A stretch of 9,015 bases of DNA from DSNY01 sp037446035 (lineage in GTDB: Bacteria; Pseudomonadota; Gammaproteobacteria; Burkholderiales; Burkholderiaceae_F): contig JBBIJJ010000147.1 of assembly GCA_037446035.1 (NCBI GenBank), forward strand, positions 1-9,015, in the 5' to 3' direction. The notes under the pieces are model-generated. The model searched no databases, was not told where the DNA came from, and saw only the letters and a list, made by a program, of their open reading frames with translations. Shown piece after piece: positions 1 to 6,184 of the stretch. How positions within the stretch are numbered: the stretch's first letter is position 1; each line of letters starts with the position of its first letter. The translations under genes and the position numbers were made by a program.

Positions 1-10
1 CCACCCCTTG

Positions 11-106
11 TCATTCCGAGTCGGCCACCCGCACGTCACTCCGAGCCGGCCATCCCTTGTCACTCCGAGCCGGCCATCCCTTGTCACTCCGAGCCGACCA
101 CCCTTG
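11..106 (-). repeat. Tandem 23-25 bp repeat arms, block 1
   Basis: Four successive units begin at 11, 36, 60 and 84 (25, 24, 24 and 23 bp). Each starts with TCAYTCCGAGYCGGCCA or a close variant. Read on the minus strand they end in CTCGGAGTGA or CTCGGAATGA, the same core as the arm-only units in the other repeat blocks. They lie directly beside a full hairpin copy (107-177), on the side of its GGCTCGGAATGA arm. The array probably continues left of the window. No coding function: open frames across it only translate the repeat. Confidence 0.85.
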
Positions 107-177
107 TCATTCCGAGCCAAAGGCGAGGAATCTCCGCACCTGCTGCGCCGAGATCCCTCGCTTCCGCTCGGGAGGAC
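105..177 (-). repeat. Full hairpin repeat copy, class 1, minus orientation
   Basis: The left arm TCATTCCGAGCC with GGCGAGGAATCTC and the right arm GAGATCCCTCG with CGCTCGGGAGGA are imperfect reverse complements, so the unit can fold into a long hairpin. The same roughly 73-bp unit appears in plus orientation at 2456, 2624, 6256, 6528, 6725 and 8920. Hairpins of this kind (TCATCCCGAGC... GCTCGGAATGA) are known to me as widespread bacterial intergenic repeats that are often mistranslated as small proteins. Confidence 0.85.
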
Positions 178-210
178 GGGCTCTGACGGTTTCGCGCCGA
201 CGCCCGCCGT

Positions 211-286
211 ATCGAGCGACCTCTCGTCACATCGAGCGACCTCGCGTCATGCCGAATCGGCACGCCCTGGTCATTCCGCGCCATCG
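211..286. repeat. Degenerate repeat arms and a 20-bp tandem pair
   Basis: ATCGAGCGACCTCTCGTCAC at 211-230 is repeated at 231-250 with two changes. It is followed by degenerate arm-like pieces, TCATGCCGAATCGG at 247 and TCATTCCGCGCC at 271. The repeat debris reaches the stop codon of the CapA-like gene at 287-289, leaving no separate terminator. Bases 178-210 hold nothing I recognise. Confidence 0.55.
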
Positions 287-1399
287 TCACCACCCCAACG
301 CAAGCGTGCCGTCGGCTCGCCGCTGCACCCGCGTGCCGAGCGCGCGGCCCTCGCGGTTCAGCGTGTCGGCGAGCCATTGCGCTTCCTCGTCAGCGGCGCG
401 CCGCACCCTAAAGCGGCGCATGCGGGTGGGGGTCATGTCGAGCGCCGCGAGCGCGCCGGTGGAGGCGTCGAGCGTCGCAAAGTACATCAGCGCCAGATCG
501 CCGCGCCAGCGCTCGTGGCCGCCGATGCCTTCGTAGTCGTTGATGAAGTCGCCGCACCCGTACAGGATCAGCTTGCCGCGGTGCACTTCGATGCCCTTGA
601 TGTGATGCGACGAATGGCCGTGCACGAGGTCCACACCGGCTTCGTCGATCAGCCGACGCGCGAATTCGCGTTGCGCGGCGGGGATCGCAAAGCCCCAGTT
701 GCCGCCCCAGTGGATCGACGCGACGACCACATCGCCGGCGCGCCGAACCGCGCTCACCTGCGCGGCGATGTCGGCGGCGGCCTGCGCGTCGAGCCTTTTG
801 AGCAGCGCCACGCCGGGGCGCGACGCGGTCGCGGCCCATTCGCGCGGCACGCCGCTGTCTTCGGTGCAGAAGCCGAACACGAGCACGCGGCGGCCTGGCG
901 GCAGGTCGATCACCGCGGGCGTTGCCGCCTGCGCGGCGTCGCGGCCGGCGCCTGCCGTGCGGATGCCGGCGCGCGCGAGCGTGTCGAGCGTTTCTGCAAG
1001 CCCCGCGTGTCCCCAGTCGAGCACGTGGTTGTTGGCGAGCACGCAGCAGTCGAGCCGTGCGGCCGTCAGCGCGCGCACGTTGGCCGGATGCATCCGGTAG
1101 TGGATGCCCTTGCCGGGCCAGGCGTCGTCGCTCGTCGTGACGGCAGTCTCCAGGTTGACGATGCGCGCATCGGGTCGCCGGCGTTCGAACTCGGCGAGCG
1201 CGTCGCCCCACAGGTCCGCAGAGTCCATCGGCCGGCGGATCGGACCGCTGGCGGCCGCGGCCAGCTCGACGTAGCCGAGCGCCGAGTGCACGTAGTCCTC
1301 GTACAGCTGCGGGCGGCTCGGATGCGGCAGCACCTGATCGATGCCGCGGCCGGTCATCACGTCGCCGCACAGAAACAGCGCGATCGTGTTGGCACTCAT
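287..1399 (-). CDS. CapA-like metallophosphatase (poly-gamma-glutamate synthesis protein family)
   Basis: A 370-residue protein of the CapA/PgsA metallophosphoesterase-like family. Seen motifs: CGDVMTGR (residues 11-18, metal-binding Asp13), NLETAVT (82-88), ANNHVLDWGHAGL (122-134), IHWGGNW (229-235), HGHSSHHIKGIE (260-271) and YGCGDFIND (280-288). These are the ordered motifs of the family. Many members have an N-terminal membrane anchor or signal peptide; none is visible here, so a cytoplasmic enzyme is likely and capsule synthesis is unlikely (inference). The ATG at 1399 is chosen because family homology begins there. It overlaps the DHH stop codon as ATGA, which implies translational coupling. 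The open frame runs up to 1663, but that part is Arg-rich antisense sequence inside the DHH gene. The substrate is unknown; a phosphoester is plausible given the partner gene. Confidence 0.9.
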   Translation of the reverse strand: MSANTIALFLCGDVMTGRGIDQVLPHPSRPQLYEDYVHSALGYVELAAAASGPIRRPMDSADLWGDALAEFERRRPDARIVNLETAVTTSDDAWPGKGIHYRMHPANVRALTAARLDCCVLANNHVLDWGHAGLAETLDTLARAGIRTAGAGRDAAQAATPAVIDLPPGRRVLVFGFCTEDSGVPREWAATASRPGVALLKRLDAQAAADIAAQVSAVRRAGDVVVASIHWGGNWGFAIPAAQREFARRLIDEAGVDLVHGHSSHHIKGIEVHRGKLILYGCGDFINDYEGIGGHERWRGDLALMYFATLDASTGALAALDMTPTRMRRFRVRRAADEEAQWLADTLNREGRALGTRVQRRADGTLALGW

Positions 1400-2358
1400 C
1401 GCTGCGGCTCGTCGCACCAGTCCAGGGCGCGGAAGCGGCGCACGAAATCGTCGAGCCGATCGGCCGGCAATCGATCGATGCCCGCCGCCGTGCTGCGGCC
1501 GCCGCCGCGCGCAAACCGCCGGCACAATGCATCGGCACCGCGCGGCGCACGCACGCTGATCGTGAAGCTGCCGTCGGCGTTTTGGCGCACGACGGCGAAC
1601 GCGCGCCGCGGATCGTCCGCCGCGAGCCGATGCGCGAAGGTGCCGATCACGCGTCGCGCCCACGGCTCGTCCGGCAGCCGGTACAGCGTGCAGCGCGCGT
1701 CGGCGTACGCGGGCTCGACCGCGCGCGCGGCGGCGAGATCGGCGCGGCAGCGTTCGATCAGGCCGGCGGCGATCGGCTCGCGCGCGCGGAACTCGAACGG
1801 ATCCTCGTACGCGTGCAACACGCGATACAACTCGCGCGGATGGATCAGAACGTCGGCCTCGGTCTCGCCGTACCCGCTGTAGTTCAGCGCCTCGCCCAGC
1901 TCGCGCAGCGCTTCCGTGCGGGCATCATCCAGGCCCAGCGCGGCGGCCAGTTCGAGCGCGGGCACGCGCAGGTTGTCGCCGAAGGCGGCGACGACGGCCC
2001 AGCGGCGGAATCTGCCTTCCAGATACCGGTCGACGAGGATGCCGGTGCAGACCGACGGCGCGAAATCGATGTGCAGTTCGAGCCGCGGATGCACCAGAAC
2101 GTGGCCGGCGTAGTGGTGGTCGAACCAGCGCACGCGCGCGCCCGCGGCCAGCAGCCGCTCGAGCGCGGCACGGTTGCGGTCGAGCGAGATGTCGAGCACG
2201 GTGAGCGCGCAGTCGGCATCCGCCTGCACGCGTTCGAGCAGCTCGACGTCGCGTTTGAGCCCCGTCACCCGCTCGGCGTCGGCAGGCTCGGCGAGCCGCA
2301 ACTGATGCAGCGCGCACAGCCCGTCGGCGTCGCCGTTGAACACGTCGATATGGCGCAT
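1396..2358 (-). CDS. DHH/DHHA1 family phosphoesterase
   Basis: A 320-residue protein of the DHH phosphoesterase superfamily, which includes NrnA-type oligoribonucleases, pAp phosphatases and cyclic dinucleotide phosphodiesterases. The metal site is visible: NGDADG at 8-13 (Asp10, Asp12), TVLDIS at 53-58 (Asp56), the signature FDHH at 79-82 and GDN at 128-130. The C-terminal substrate-binding DHHA1 part ends with GGGRSTAAG at 285-293; many families carry His where this has Arg288. No signal peptide or membrane segment. The start is the ATG at 2358; there is no strong Shine-Dalgarno before it (only a weak AACGG). It is the first gene of a two-gene unit with the CapA-like gene. Its upstream side carries a 76-base stretch also found upstream of the RNase Z-like gene. 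The substrate cannot be fixed from sequence; short RNA or nucleotides are the family expectation. Confidence 0.92.
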   Translation of the reverse strand: MRHIDVFNGDADGLCALHQLRLAEPADAERVTGLKRDVELLERVQADADCALTVLDISLDRNRAALERLLAAGARVRWFDHHYAGHVLVHPRLELHIDFAPSVCTGILVDRYLEGRFRRWAVVAAFGDNLRVPALELAAALGLDDARTEALRELGEALNYSGYGETEADVLIHPRELYRVLHAYEDPFEFRAREPIAAGLIERCRADLAAARAVEPAYADARCTLYRLPDEPWARRVIGTFAHRLAADDPRRAFAVVRQNADGSFTISVRAPRGADALCRRFARGGGRSTAAGIDRLPADRLDDFVRRFRALDWCDEPQR

Positions 2359-2384
2359 GGCCGTTTGCCGATTCGCGAAGCACT

Positions 2385-2455
2385 ATTGGGGATGGGCCGA
2401 TCTCGTGACGGCGCCACCTTGCGAGTGAGTATCGCCCGCGCGGGCGCCGGTCCCA
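2385..2455 (-). promoter_or_regulatory. Conserved left flank A, upstream of the DHH gene
   Basis: This stretch aligns without gaps to 6185-6255 at a constant offset of 3800 bases. Counting 2385-2460 by hand, 57 of 76 bases agree. It lies 27 bases upstream of the DHH start codon and merges into the first hairpin repeat. It contains the perfect palindrome GCCCGCGCGGGC at 2434-2445. The matching copy sits upstream of the RNase Z-like gene, also on the minus strand. Whether it is a promoter or operator, or the edge of a composite repeat, is open; no standard -35/-10 pair was recognised. Confidence 0.5.
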
Positions 2456-2575
2456 TCATCCCGAGCAGCGCGAGCGATCTCGGCGTTGCGAGCGGGAGAG
2501 ATTCCTCGCCTTCGGCTCGGAATGACGAGGAAAGTGCGGCTCGGAATGACGAGTTCCACCGGCTCGGCTCGACGA
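2456..2575 (+). repeat. Hairpin repeat copy (2456-2528) with two trailing arms, block 2
   Basis: TCATCCCGAGC opens the unit and GGCTCGGAATGACGA closes it, with complementary inner arms. Two arm-only units follow: 2529-2552, ending in GGCTCGGAATGACGA, and a degenerate one at 2553-2575 ending in GGCTCGACGA. Same family as the copies at 107, 2624, 6256, 6528, 6725 and 8920. Confidence 0.85.
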
Positions 2576-2623
2576 GTGTCGCGGCACCCGAATAACAACG
2601 CCACCGCTCGGCATGGCTGTTCG

Positions 2624-2696
2624 TCATCCCGAGCACAGCGAGGGATCTCAACGTTGCGAGTGGTGGAGATTCCTCGCCTTCGGCTCGGAATGACGA
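2624..2696 (+). repeat. Hairpin repeat copy, block 2
   Basis: A complete unit: left arm TCATCCCGAGCACAGCGAGG, spacer with AACGTTGCGAG, right arm GAGATTCCTCG followed by CCTTCGGCTCGGAATGACGA. The two arms are imperfect reverse complements of nearly 30 bases. It leads directly into the 24-bp array. Bases 2576-2623, between the previous arms and this copy, contain AACAACGCCACCGC, which resembles part of the conserved left flank (AACGCCGCCG near 6210). Confidence 0.88.
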
Positions 2697-2887
2697 GGGT
2701 GATGAGCTCGGAACGACGAGCGGCGGCCGGCCCGAAATGACGAGCGGCGGCCGGCCCGATATGACGAGCGGTGGCCGGCCCGGAATGACGAGGGTTGTCC
2801 GGCCCGGAATGACGACGAAACGGCGACACGGAATGACGACGAAAGTGCGGCACGGGATGACGAGGAAACTGCGACACGGAATAGCGA
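2697..2887 (+). repeat. Array of 24-bp tandem repeats
   Basis: One 23-bp unit (2697-2719) is followed by seven consecutive 24-bp units starting at 2720, 2744, 2768, 2792, 2816, 2840 and 2864. Each ends in a near-constant half, CCCGGAATGACGA or CACGGAATGACGA, preceded by a more variable half such as GCGGCGGCCGG, GGGTTGTCCGG or CGAAAGTGCGG. The constant half is the right arm of the hairpin repeat. The unit is a multiple of three, so open frames persist on both strands, but their translations are low-complexity repeats with no start signal. Confidence 0.92.
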
Positions 2888-3000
2888 CGGCTGAAAGATG
2901 CGGATGCCAGGCGGCCGGCACGTCCCACCAGGATCGGTAACGGTCAGTAGCATGCCCCAAAGCAGATTTGGCCGGGTGTCACAGGTCAAGCGCGCGCGTC
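2888..3000 (+). promoter_or_regulatory. Right flank A, upstream of the small CDS
   Basis: After the last repeat unit this region carries short blocks in the same order as 6823-6940 upstream of groEL: GATGCGGATGCC (versus AATGCGGACGCC), GGATCGGTAACGG (versus GGATTGGCAATGG), AGCAGA, and GGTCAAGCGCGCGCG (versus GGTCAAACGGCGCGCGCG). The spacing varies, so the homology is less secure than for the left flank. No clear sigma-70, sigma-32 or sigma-54 promoter was recognised. The remaining 3001-3070 up to the ribosome binding site shows nothing identifiable. Confidence 0.35.
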
Positions 3001-3070
3001 CGCTGATCGCGGTCAAGGCGGCCGGGTTCGGGCGGTGCGATGGTGCTCATCCCGGGATCCAACAACCGTG

Positions 3071-3076
3071 AAGGAG
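3071..3076 (+). promoter_or_regulatory. Ribosome binding site of the small CDS
   Basis: AAGGAG lies five bases before the ATG at 3082. It decides the start over the in-frame upstream ATG at 3040, which has no such site. Confidence 0.75.
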
Positions 3077-3081
3077 CGCAG

Positions 3082-3312
3082 ATGGTCAAGAGGAAGATCG
3101 CCCAAGTCGACGCCCCCGACCCCGAACGCAGGAACTCGCCGATCATCGACGAGGAGGACGAGGACGCCTTCGACCTCGATCAGGGGCCCGGCGTGTGCTA
3201 CTTCAACGACGTGCCGTACGAGATCGGCACGTACGTGCTGAGCGGCAACGAACTGCTGAAGTGCGAAGGCGCCGGCGTCTGGGTGCGGCGCGGCGAGCTG
3301 CGGACGGATTGA
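3082..3312 (+). CDS. Small acidic protein of unknown function with a two-cysteine C-terminal motif
   Basis: A 76-residue protein. The N-terminal half is polar and probably disordered (Lys/Arg start, then DAPDPERRNSP and the acidic IIDEEDEDAFDLD). The C-terminal half looks folded: GVCYFNDVPYEIGTYVLSG, then ELLKCEGAGVWVRRGELR. The pattern Cys-Tyr-Phe, Pro-Tyr, Gly-x-Tyr-Val, Leu-Leu-Lys-Cys, Gly-x-Trp-Val resembles small domains such as DUF1496, in which two cysteines bracket a short beta-sheet; this is a resemblance from memory, not a firm match. No signal peptide is present, so a disulphide is unlikely unless the protein is exported. An AAGGAG site supports the start. It stands alone, divergent from the DHH gene and convergent with rtcA. 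I do not recognise its function. Confidence 0.8.
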   Translation: MVKRKIAQVDAPDPERRNSPIIDEEDEDAFDLDQGPGVCYFNDVPYEIGTYVLSGNELLKCEGAGVWVRRGELRTD

Positions 3313-3365
3313 GCCGGGCGGTGATGGGTTGGTCGGACTGCCGAGACCGAGAAAGCGCCCCTACG

Positions 3366-3382
3366 CCCCTTTGCGAAAGGGG
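3366..3382 (+). terminator. Seven-base-pair hairpin after the small CDS
   Basis: CCCCTTT (3366-3372), loop GCG, AAAGGGG (3376-3382) lies 53 bases after the stop codon of the small CDS. It could stop transcription between the convergent small CDS and rtcA, but no T-run follows on the plus strand. It also belongs to the short hairpin family found up to 3686, so it may simply be a repeat. Confidence 0.4.
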
Positions 3383-3424
3383 GTTCGCACGTCGCTGAAC
3401 GCGAAGCGTCCGGCGCGTTGAGGC

Positions 3425-3527
3425 CCGGTCATCCCCCTTTGAAAAACGGGGACCGGAGGGGTCATCCCATTGCGCATGCACCGTCCACTGCCGGTCATCC
3501 CCCTGTGAAAAGCTGGGACCGGAGGGG
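3425..3527 (+). repeat. Class 2 repeat, direct pair of 37-bp units
   Basis: Units 3425-3461 and 3491-3527 agree at 34 of 37 bases by hand alignment. Each begins CCGGTCATCCCCCT, passes through TGAAAA and ends GGGACCGGAGGGG. The C-run and G-run allow a hairpin. Between them is a unique stretch of 29 bases. This family is distinct from the TCATCCCGAGC hairpins and lies only between the convergent small CDS and rtcA, with one possible relative after groEL. Confidence 0.8.
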
Positions 3528-3581
3528 AGTTGACGATCGTCGCAGTAAGCGGCGCGTCGCACAGCAGGACACGCCGCAGAA

Positions 3582-3686
3582 ATTCCCCTGCCCCCTTCGC
3601 GAAAAGGGCGGGCGAGCGAACGCGGAGCTGCGTGCATGCTCTCGAAACTCATCCCTTTTGGTAAAGGGCGACCGGAGGTGGATTTC
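3582..3686 (+). repeat. Class 2 repeat, two diverged units
   Basis: CCCCCTTCGCGAAAAGGGCG near 3591-3610 pairs CCCTT with AAGGG. ATCCCTTTTGGTAAAGGGCG at 3651-3670, followed by ACCGGAGGTGGATTTC, pairs CCCTTT with AAAGGG and shares the GACCGGAGG tail of the upstream pair. On the minus strand the second could act as a weak 3' hairpin of rtcA, 57 bases past its stop codon. Bases 3687-3726 show nothing further. Confidence 0.65.
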
Positions 3687-3726
3687 GAATCGCATCCAGG
3701 CCTTCGATCCATGCTCGTGCGCGCCC

Positions 3727-4758
3727 TCACGCACACCCCGCGCAACCGATCTGCGTCCACCGCTCGCGCCGCTCGATGCTGAAACGCACCGGCAGGAGCC
3801 GCTCGGCAAGCCGGATCGCGGTGGTCGTATGCAGGCTCGCCTCGGCGGTGGTGAACGATGCCGTGCCGCCCGCCGCGCACGCGAGCGCGAGGTAGACGAT
3901 CACCTGATCGGCCGCGTGCACGTCGAGCGCCACGCTCAGCGCGAGGTCCCGCGCCAGCTCCTTGGCAGCCGCCTCGCCCAGCGTCTCGGCACGTACCCCG
4001 CGCTCGGCCACGCGGCCGGCGCCGAGCGTCGTGCCCGCGCAGTCGGCTGCCAGCACGATCGCCCCGCCCGCACCGGCGCTTTCGCTCTGCGTTTCGATCC
4101 TCGCTTCGATCGGCAGCCCGGCGAGTTCCGACAAGGCGGCCGCGCGCATGCGTAGCGCGACGTGCTCGGGCAACCTGGCCGTGTGCACGAACGCGCGCAC
4201 TTGCCGCAACGGGCCGGCAACGATATGGCCAGGCGACCGCAGCGGCGACGGTTGCACGGCGAGCACGACCTCGCCGCCGCCGCGCGGGTAGTACCCGCGC
4301 CGGACCACGTCGATGCGCGCATCGACACCGCAGCGCGCGAGCAAAGGCAGCAGCACGAAGCGCAGGTAGTCCAGCGGCGGCGCGCCACGCACGTCAGTGC
4401 CGCCGATGAGCCGCACGGTCGACGGCTTTCGTGCGTGCACGAGCGCCGGCAGCAGCGCCTGCACCAGCAGCGTGATGCTGCCGGCGGTGCCGACATCGAA
4501 GCGGAAGTCCCCGCCCTCGATCGGACCCGGGCGGAATGCCACCTCGGTCGCGCCGAGCGCGAGCCCCTCGATCGCGCCGCCGGCCAGCATGGCGACGGCG
4601 CGCAGCGCCGTCAGATGCTGCGCGGCAAGCCCGGGCTTCGGCCGCCTGGCGCGAATGCGCGTGAGCCGGATCGGCGTACCGGTGACCGCCGCCAGCGCGA
4701 CGGCCATCCGCGCGATCTGCCCGCCGCCCTCGCCGGTGTCGCCGGGGATTTCGACCAA
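3727..4758 (-). CDS. rtcA: RNA 3'-terminal phosphate cyclase RtcA
   Basis: A 343-residue protein close to the family length (E. coli RtcA is about 338). The family converts an RNA 3'-phosphate to a 2',3'-cyclic phosphate using ATP, through a covalent enzyme-AMP on histidine. Seen: GEGGGQ at 9-14, RRPKPGLAAQHL at 38-49, GGDFRFDVGTAGS at 82-94, RRGYYPRGGGE at 153-163, and the nucleotidylated histidine as His310 in SLHTTTAIRLAERLLPVRFS. The active site looks complete. The start is TTG at 4758, because homology begins at once (VEIPGDTGEGGGQ), a GGGAG site sits seven bases upstream, and the next in-frame ATG would remove GEGGGQ. The open frame extends to 5067 but that part is Arg-rich and non-homologous. 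No rtcB or rtcR is present here. It follows the RNase Z-like gene on the same strand after 319 bases; cotranscription is possible but unproven. Confidence 0.95.
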   Translation of the reverse strand: MVEIPGDTGEGGGQIARMAVALAAVTGTPIRLTRIRARRPKPGLAAQHLTALRAVAMLAGGAIEGLALGATEVAFRPGPIEGGDFRFDVGTAGSITLLVQALLPALVHARKPSTVRLIGGTDVRGAPPLDYLRFVLLPLLARCGVDARIDVVRRGYYPRGGGEVVLAVQPSPLRSPGHIVAGPLRQVRAFVHTARLPEHVALRMRAAALSELAGLPIEARIETQSESAGAGGAIVLAADCAGTTLGAGRVAERGVRAETLGEAAAKELARDLALSVALDVHAADQVIVYLALACAAGGTASFTTAEASLHTTTAIRLAERLLPVRFSIERRERWTQIGCAGCA

Positions 4759-5077
4759 TGACTTGCTCCCGCTAAGACGTTGCCGCTTGCGCCGCGCGCG
4801 GCGGATCACGGCCGATCGCGCCCTCTCCGCCGACAGCGGGGCACAGCGGGCGTCAGGGCACGTTGACCATCGCCGCTGACCCCTGCGGCGTCCTCTCGAC
4901 GAGCGCCGAGAATGCGCTGGCCGAGCCACGCCGCCGGCGCACGAGAATCGACCCCCGCCCCCGAACCACCGATACCGGCAGCGGCAGCGCAGAATGCCGC
5001 GCGGCAGGCGGCCCCGACCCTCGCTGCGGACACGGACTGCCCGCCCGCACAGGGTGGCCGCCAACACGCGCAGCGCC
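4759..5077 (-). other. 319-bp gap between the RNase Z-like gene and rtcA, no convincing gene
   Basis: Apart from the rtcA ribosome binding site, no gene can be supported. A minus-strand frame from a GTG at 5050 to a stop at 4853 would give 65 residues ending in AFSALVERTPQGSAAMVNVP. It has no ribosome binding site, is Arg/Pro/Ser-rich and merely continues the RNase Z-like frame past its stop. A perfect 14-base palindrome CGCCGCGCGCGGCG lies at 4790-4803, within the rtcA leader. Repeat classes 1 and 2 are absent here. Confidence 0.5.
4766..4770 (-). promoter_or_regulatory. Ribosome binding site of rtcA
   Basis: On the minus strand GGGAG lies seven bases before the TTG codon at 4758-4756. It is the main support for a non-ATG start, together with the onset of family similarity. 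Confidence 0.65.
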
Positions 5078-6118
5078 TCACCGGATGCCTCCGCCCGTGA
5101 CCGTGGACGCGGTGTCGTTGCGCCATGCCGCCTGCACCTCGGCCTGCAGTTCGGCGGCGCGGTCCTCGTAGCGCGGCGAAAAGTGGAACGGCACGACCGC
5201 CCTGGCGCCGAGCCGGCGCGCGATCGCGCCGGCCTGCCTGGCCGTCAGGTGGTTCTTGCGCGCCGCGTGCTCGGCCTCGCTGTCGAGGAATACGCTCTCG
5301 ATGAACAGCAGATCGACGCCGGCGAGCAGCTCGTCGAGCGTGCGCAGGTTCGCTTCGGTGTAGCGGATGTCGGTCACGTAGCCGATGCGGCGCCCTGGCA
5401 CGAACTCGAGTGCCGGCCGCAGCTCGCCCAGACGCCGCGTCAGCGCGTGCTCGCCGTCGCGATCGCGCCAGCGCACCTCGATCGGCGTGTCGTCCGGCGC
5501 GCCCGCGGCGGCCTTGCGCTTGAGCGCATGCAGCCAGTGGCCGGTCGGCAGCCCCATCGCGGCGAGCCTGTTCTTCCAGACATTGACGTGCGTCGACTCC
5601 TCCAGCGCGAAGGCCAGGCAAAGTACGTCGTGATCGAGGAAACGCGCGCGCACGCGAAACGACTCCTCGGCGAGCAGCAGGTCGTCATGCCGAACCCACG
5701 ATTCGCCGTCCACCCGCGCGAACCGCGCGCGGCTGCAGAAGCGCGCGCTGCGCGCGCCGCTGCCGGGATCGATCTCGACCGCTTCGATCGTCAGCGCGAC
5801 GTCGTAGCGGTGCACGACGTTCCATGTGTACGCGGCGAGCTTGTGCTCGACCTGCGCGATGAAACCGGGCCCGCCGTACAGCGTGGCGCGCTCCTTGCGG
5901 CCGAGCACGACGCGCAGCCAGCGGTCGAAGCCGACGAAGTGATCGATGTGTGCGTGCGTGACGAACGCGTGCGAGATGCGCAGCAGCTTGCGCGGCGGCA
6001 GCGCCGCCAGGTCGCCGAAGTCGAACAGCAGCGCGCGCCGCTCCTCGCGAAAGTCGACGTACAGCCCCGGGTCGCCGAAGGCGTCGTTGACCAGGGCGGG
6101 CTCGAACAGCGGGCGCAT
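5078..6118 (-). CDS. RNase Z-like metallo-beta-lactamase-fold nuclease
   Basis: A 346-residue protein of the metallo-beta-lactamase fold. The metal ligands of RNase Z are all visible in order: THAHIDH at 54-60 (His55, His57, Asp59, His60), FLDHDVLCLAFALEE at 160-174 (His163), the TD of YVTDIRYT at 247-254 (Asp250), NHLTARQAG at 289-297 (His290) and PFHFSPRY at 310-317 (His312). The last two are typical of RNase Z, the endonuclease that trims tRNA 3' ends, rather than of general hydrolases. At 346 residues it is somewhat longer than short bacterial RNase Z, with extra sequence around 180-235. The tRNA-clamping arm was not identified, so substrate choice is open. The start ATG at 6118 lacks a good Shine-Dalgarno, but the N-terminus fits the family. 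It leads towards rtcA on the same strand and is divergent from groEL, suggesting a role in RNA processing or repair. Confidence 0.9.
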   Translation of the reverse strand: MRPLFEPALVNDAFGDPGLYVDFREERRALLFDFGDLAALPPRKLLRISHAFVTHAHIDHFVGFDRWLRVVLGRKERATLYGGPGFIAQVEHKLAAYTWNVVHRYDVALTIEAVEIDPGSGARSARFCSRARFARVDGESWVRHDDLLLAEESFRVRARFLDHDVLCLAFALEESTHVNVWKNRLAAMGLPTGHWLHALKRKAAAGAPDDTPIEVRWRDRDGEHALTRRLGELRPALEFVPGRRIGYVTDIRYTEANLRTLDELLAGVDLLFIESVFLDSEAEHAARKNHLTARQAGAIARRLGARAVVPFHFSPRYEDRAAELQAEVQAAWRNDTASTVTGGGIR

Positions 6119-6152
6119 GACGCGGGGCGCGGGGATGGCGGCGTCACTTTAC

Positions 6153-6166
6153 CCGGCCGCGGCCGG
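6153..6166. repeat. Perfect 14-base palindrome before the RNase Z-like gene
   Basis: CCGGCCGCGGCCGG is self-complementary and lies 34 bases upstream of the RNase Z-like start codon, in its probable leader or promoter. It could be an operator or a leader hairpin. In a GC-rich genome it could also be chance. Confidence 0.35.
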
Positions 6167-6184
6167 ATCGAGAGGTCGTTGTTC

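Noticed and set aside
1400..1663. N-terminal extension of the CapA-like gene
   Set aside because: The extra 88 residues are Arg-rich and lie fully inside the DHH gene; the ATGA overlap gives a natural start at 1399.
8..1882. Long plus-strand open frame of 624 codons
   Set aside because: It is antisense to the CapA-like and DHH genes, Arg/Ala/His-rich with no family motifs, and starts inside repeats. High GC content keeps it open.
2697..2887. CRISPR array
   Set aside because: Units are 24 bp with only about 12 constant bases, variable halves resemble one another, and no cas gene is present.
2265..2960. Minus-strand frames with VIPGRPPLVISGR-like translations
   Set aside because: These are translations of the 24-bp array and hairpins, the well-known spurious products of such repeats.
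4853..5050. 65-residue minus-strand frame between the RNase Z-like gene and rtcA
   Set aside because: GTG start without ribosome binding site, same frame as the RNase Z-like gene past its stop, no recognisable domain. Possibly a decayed remnant, but nothing supports it.
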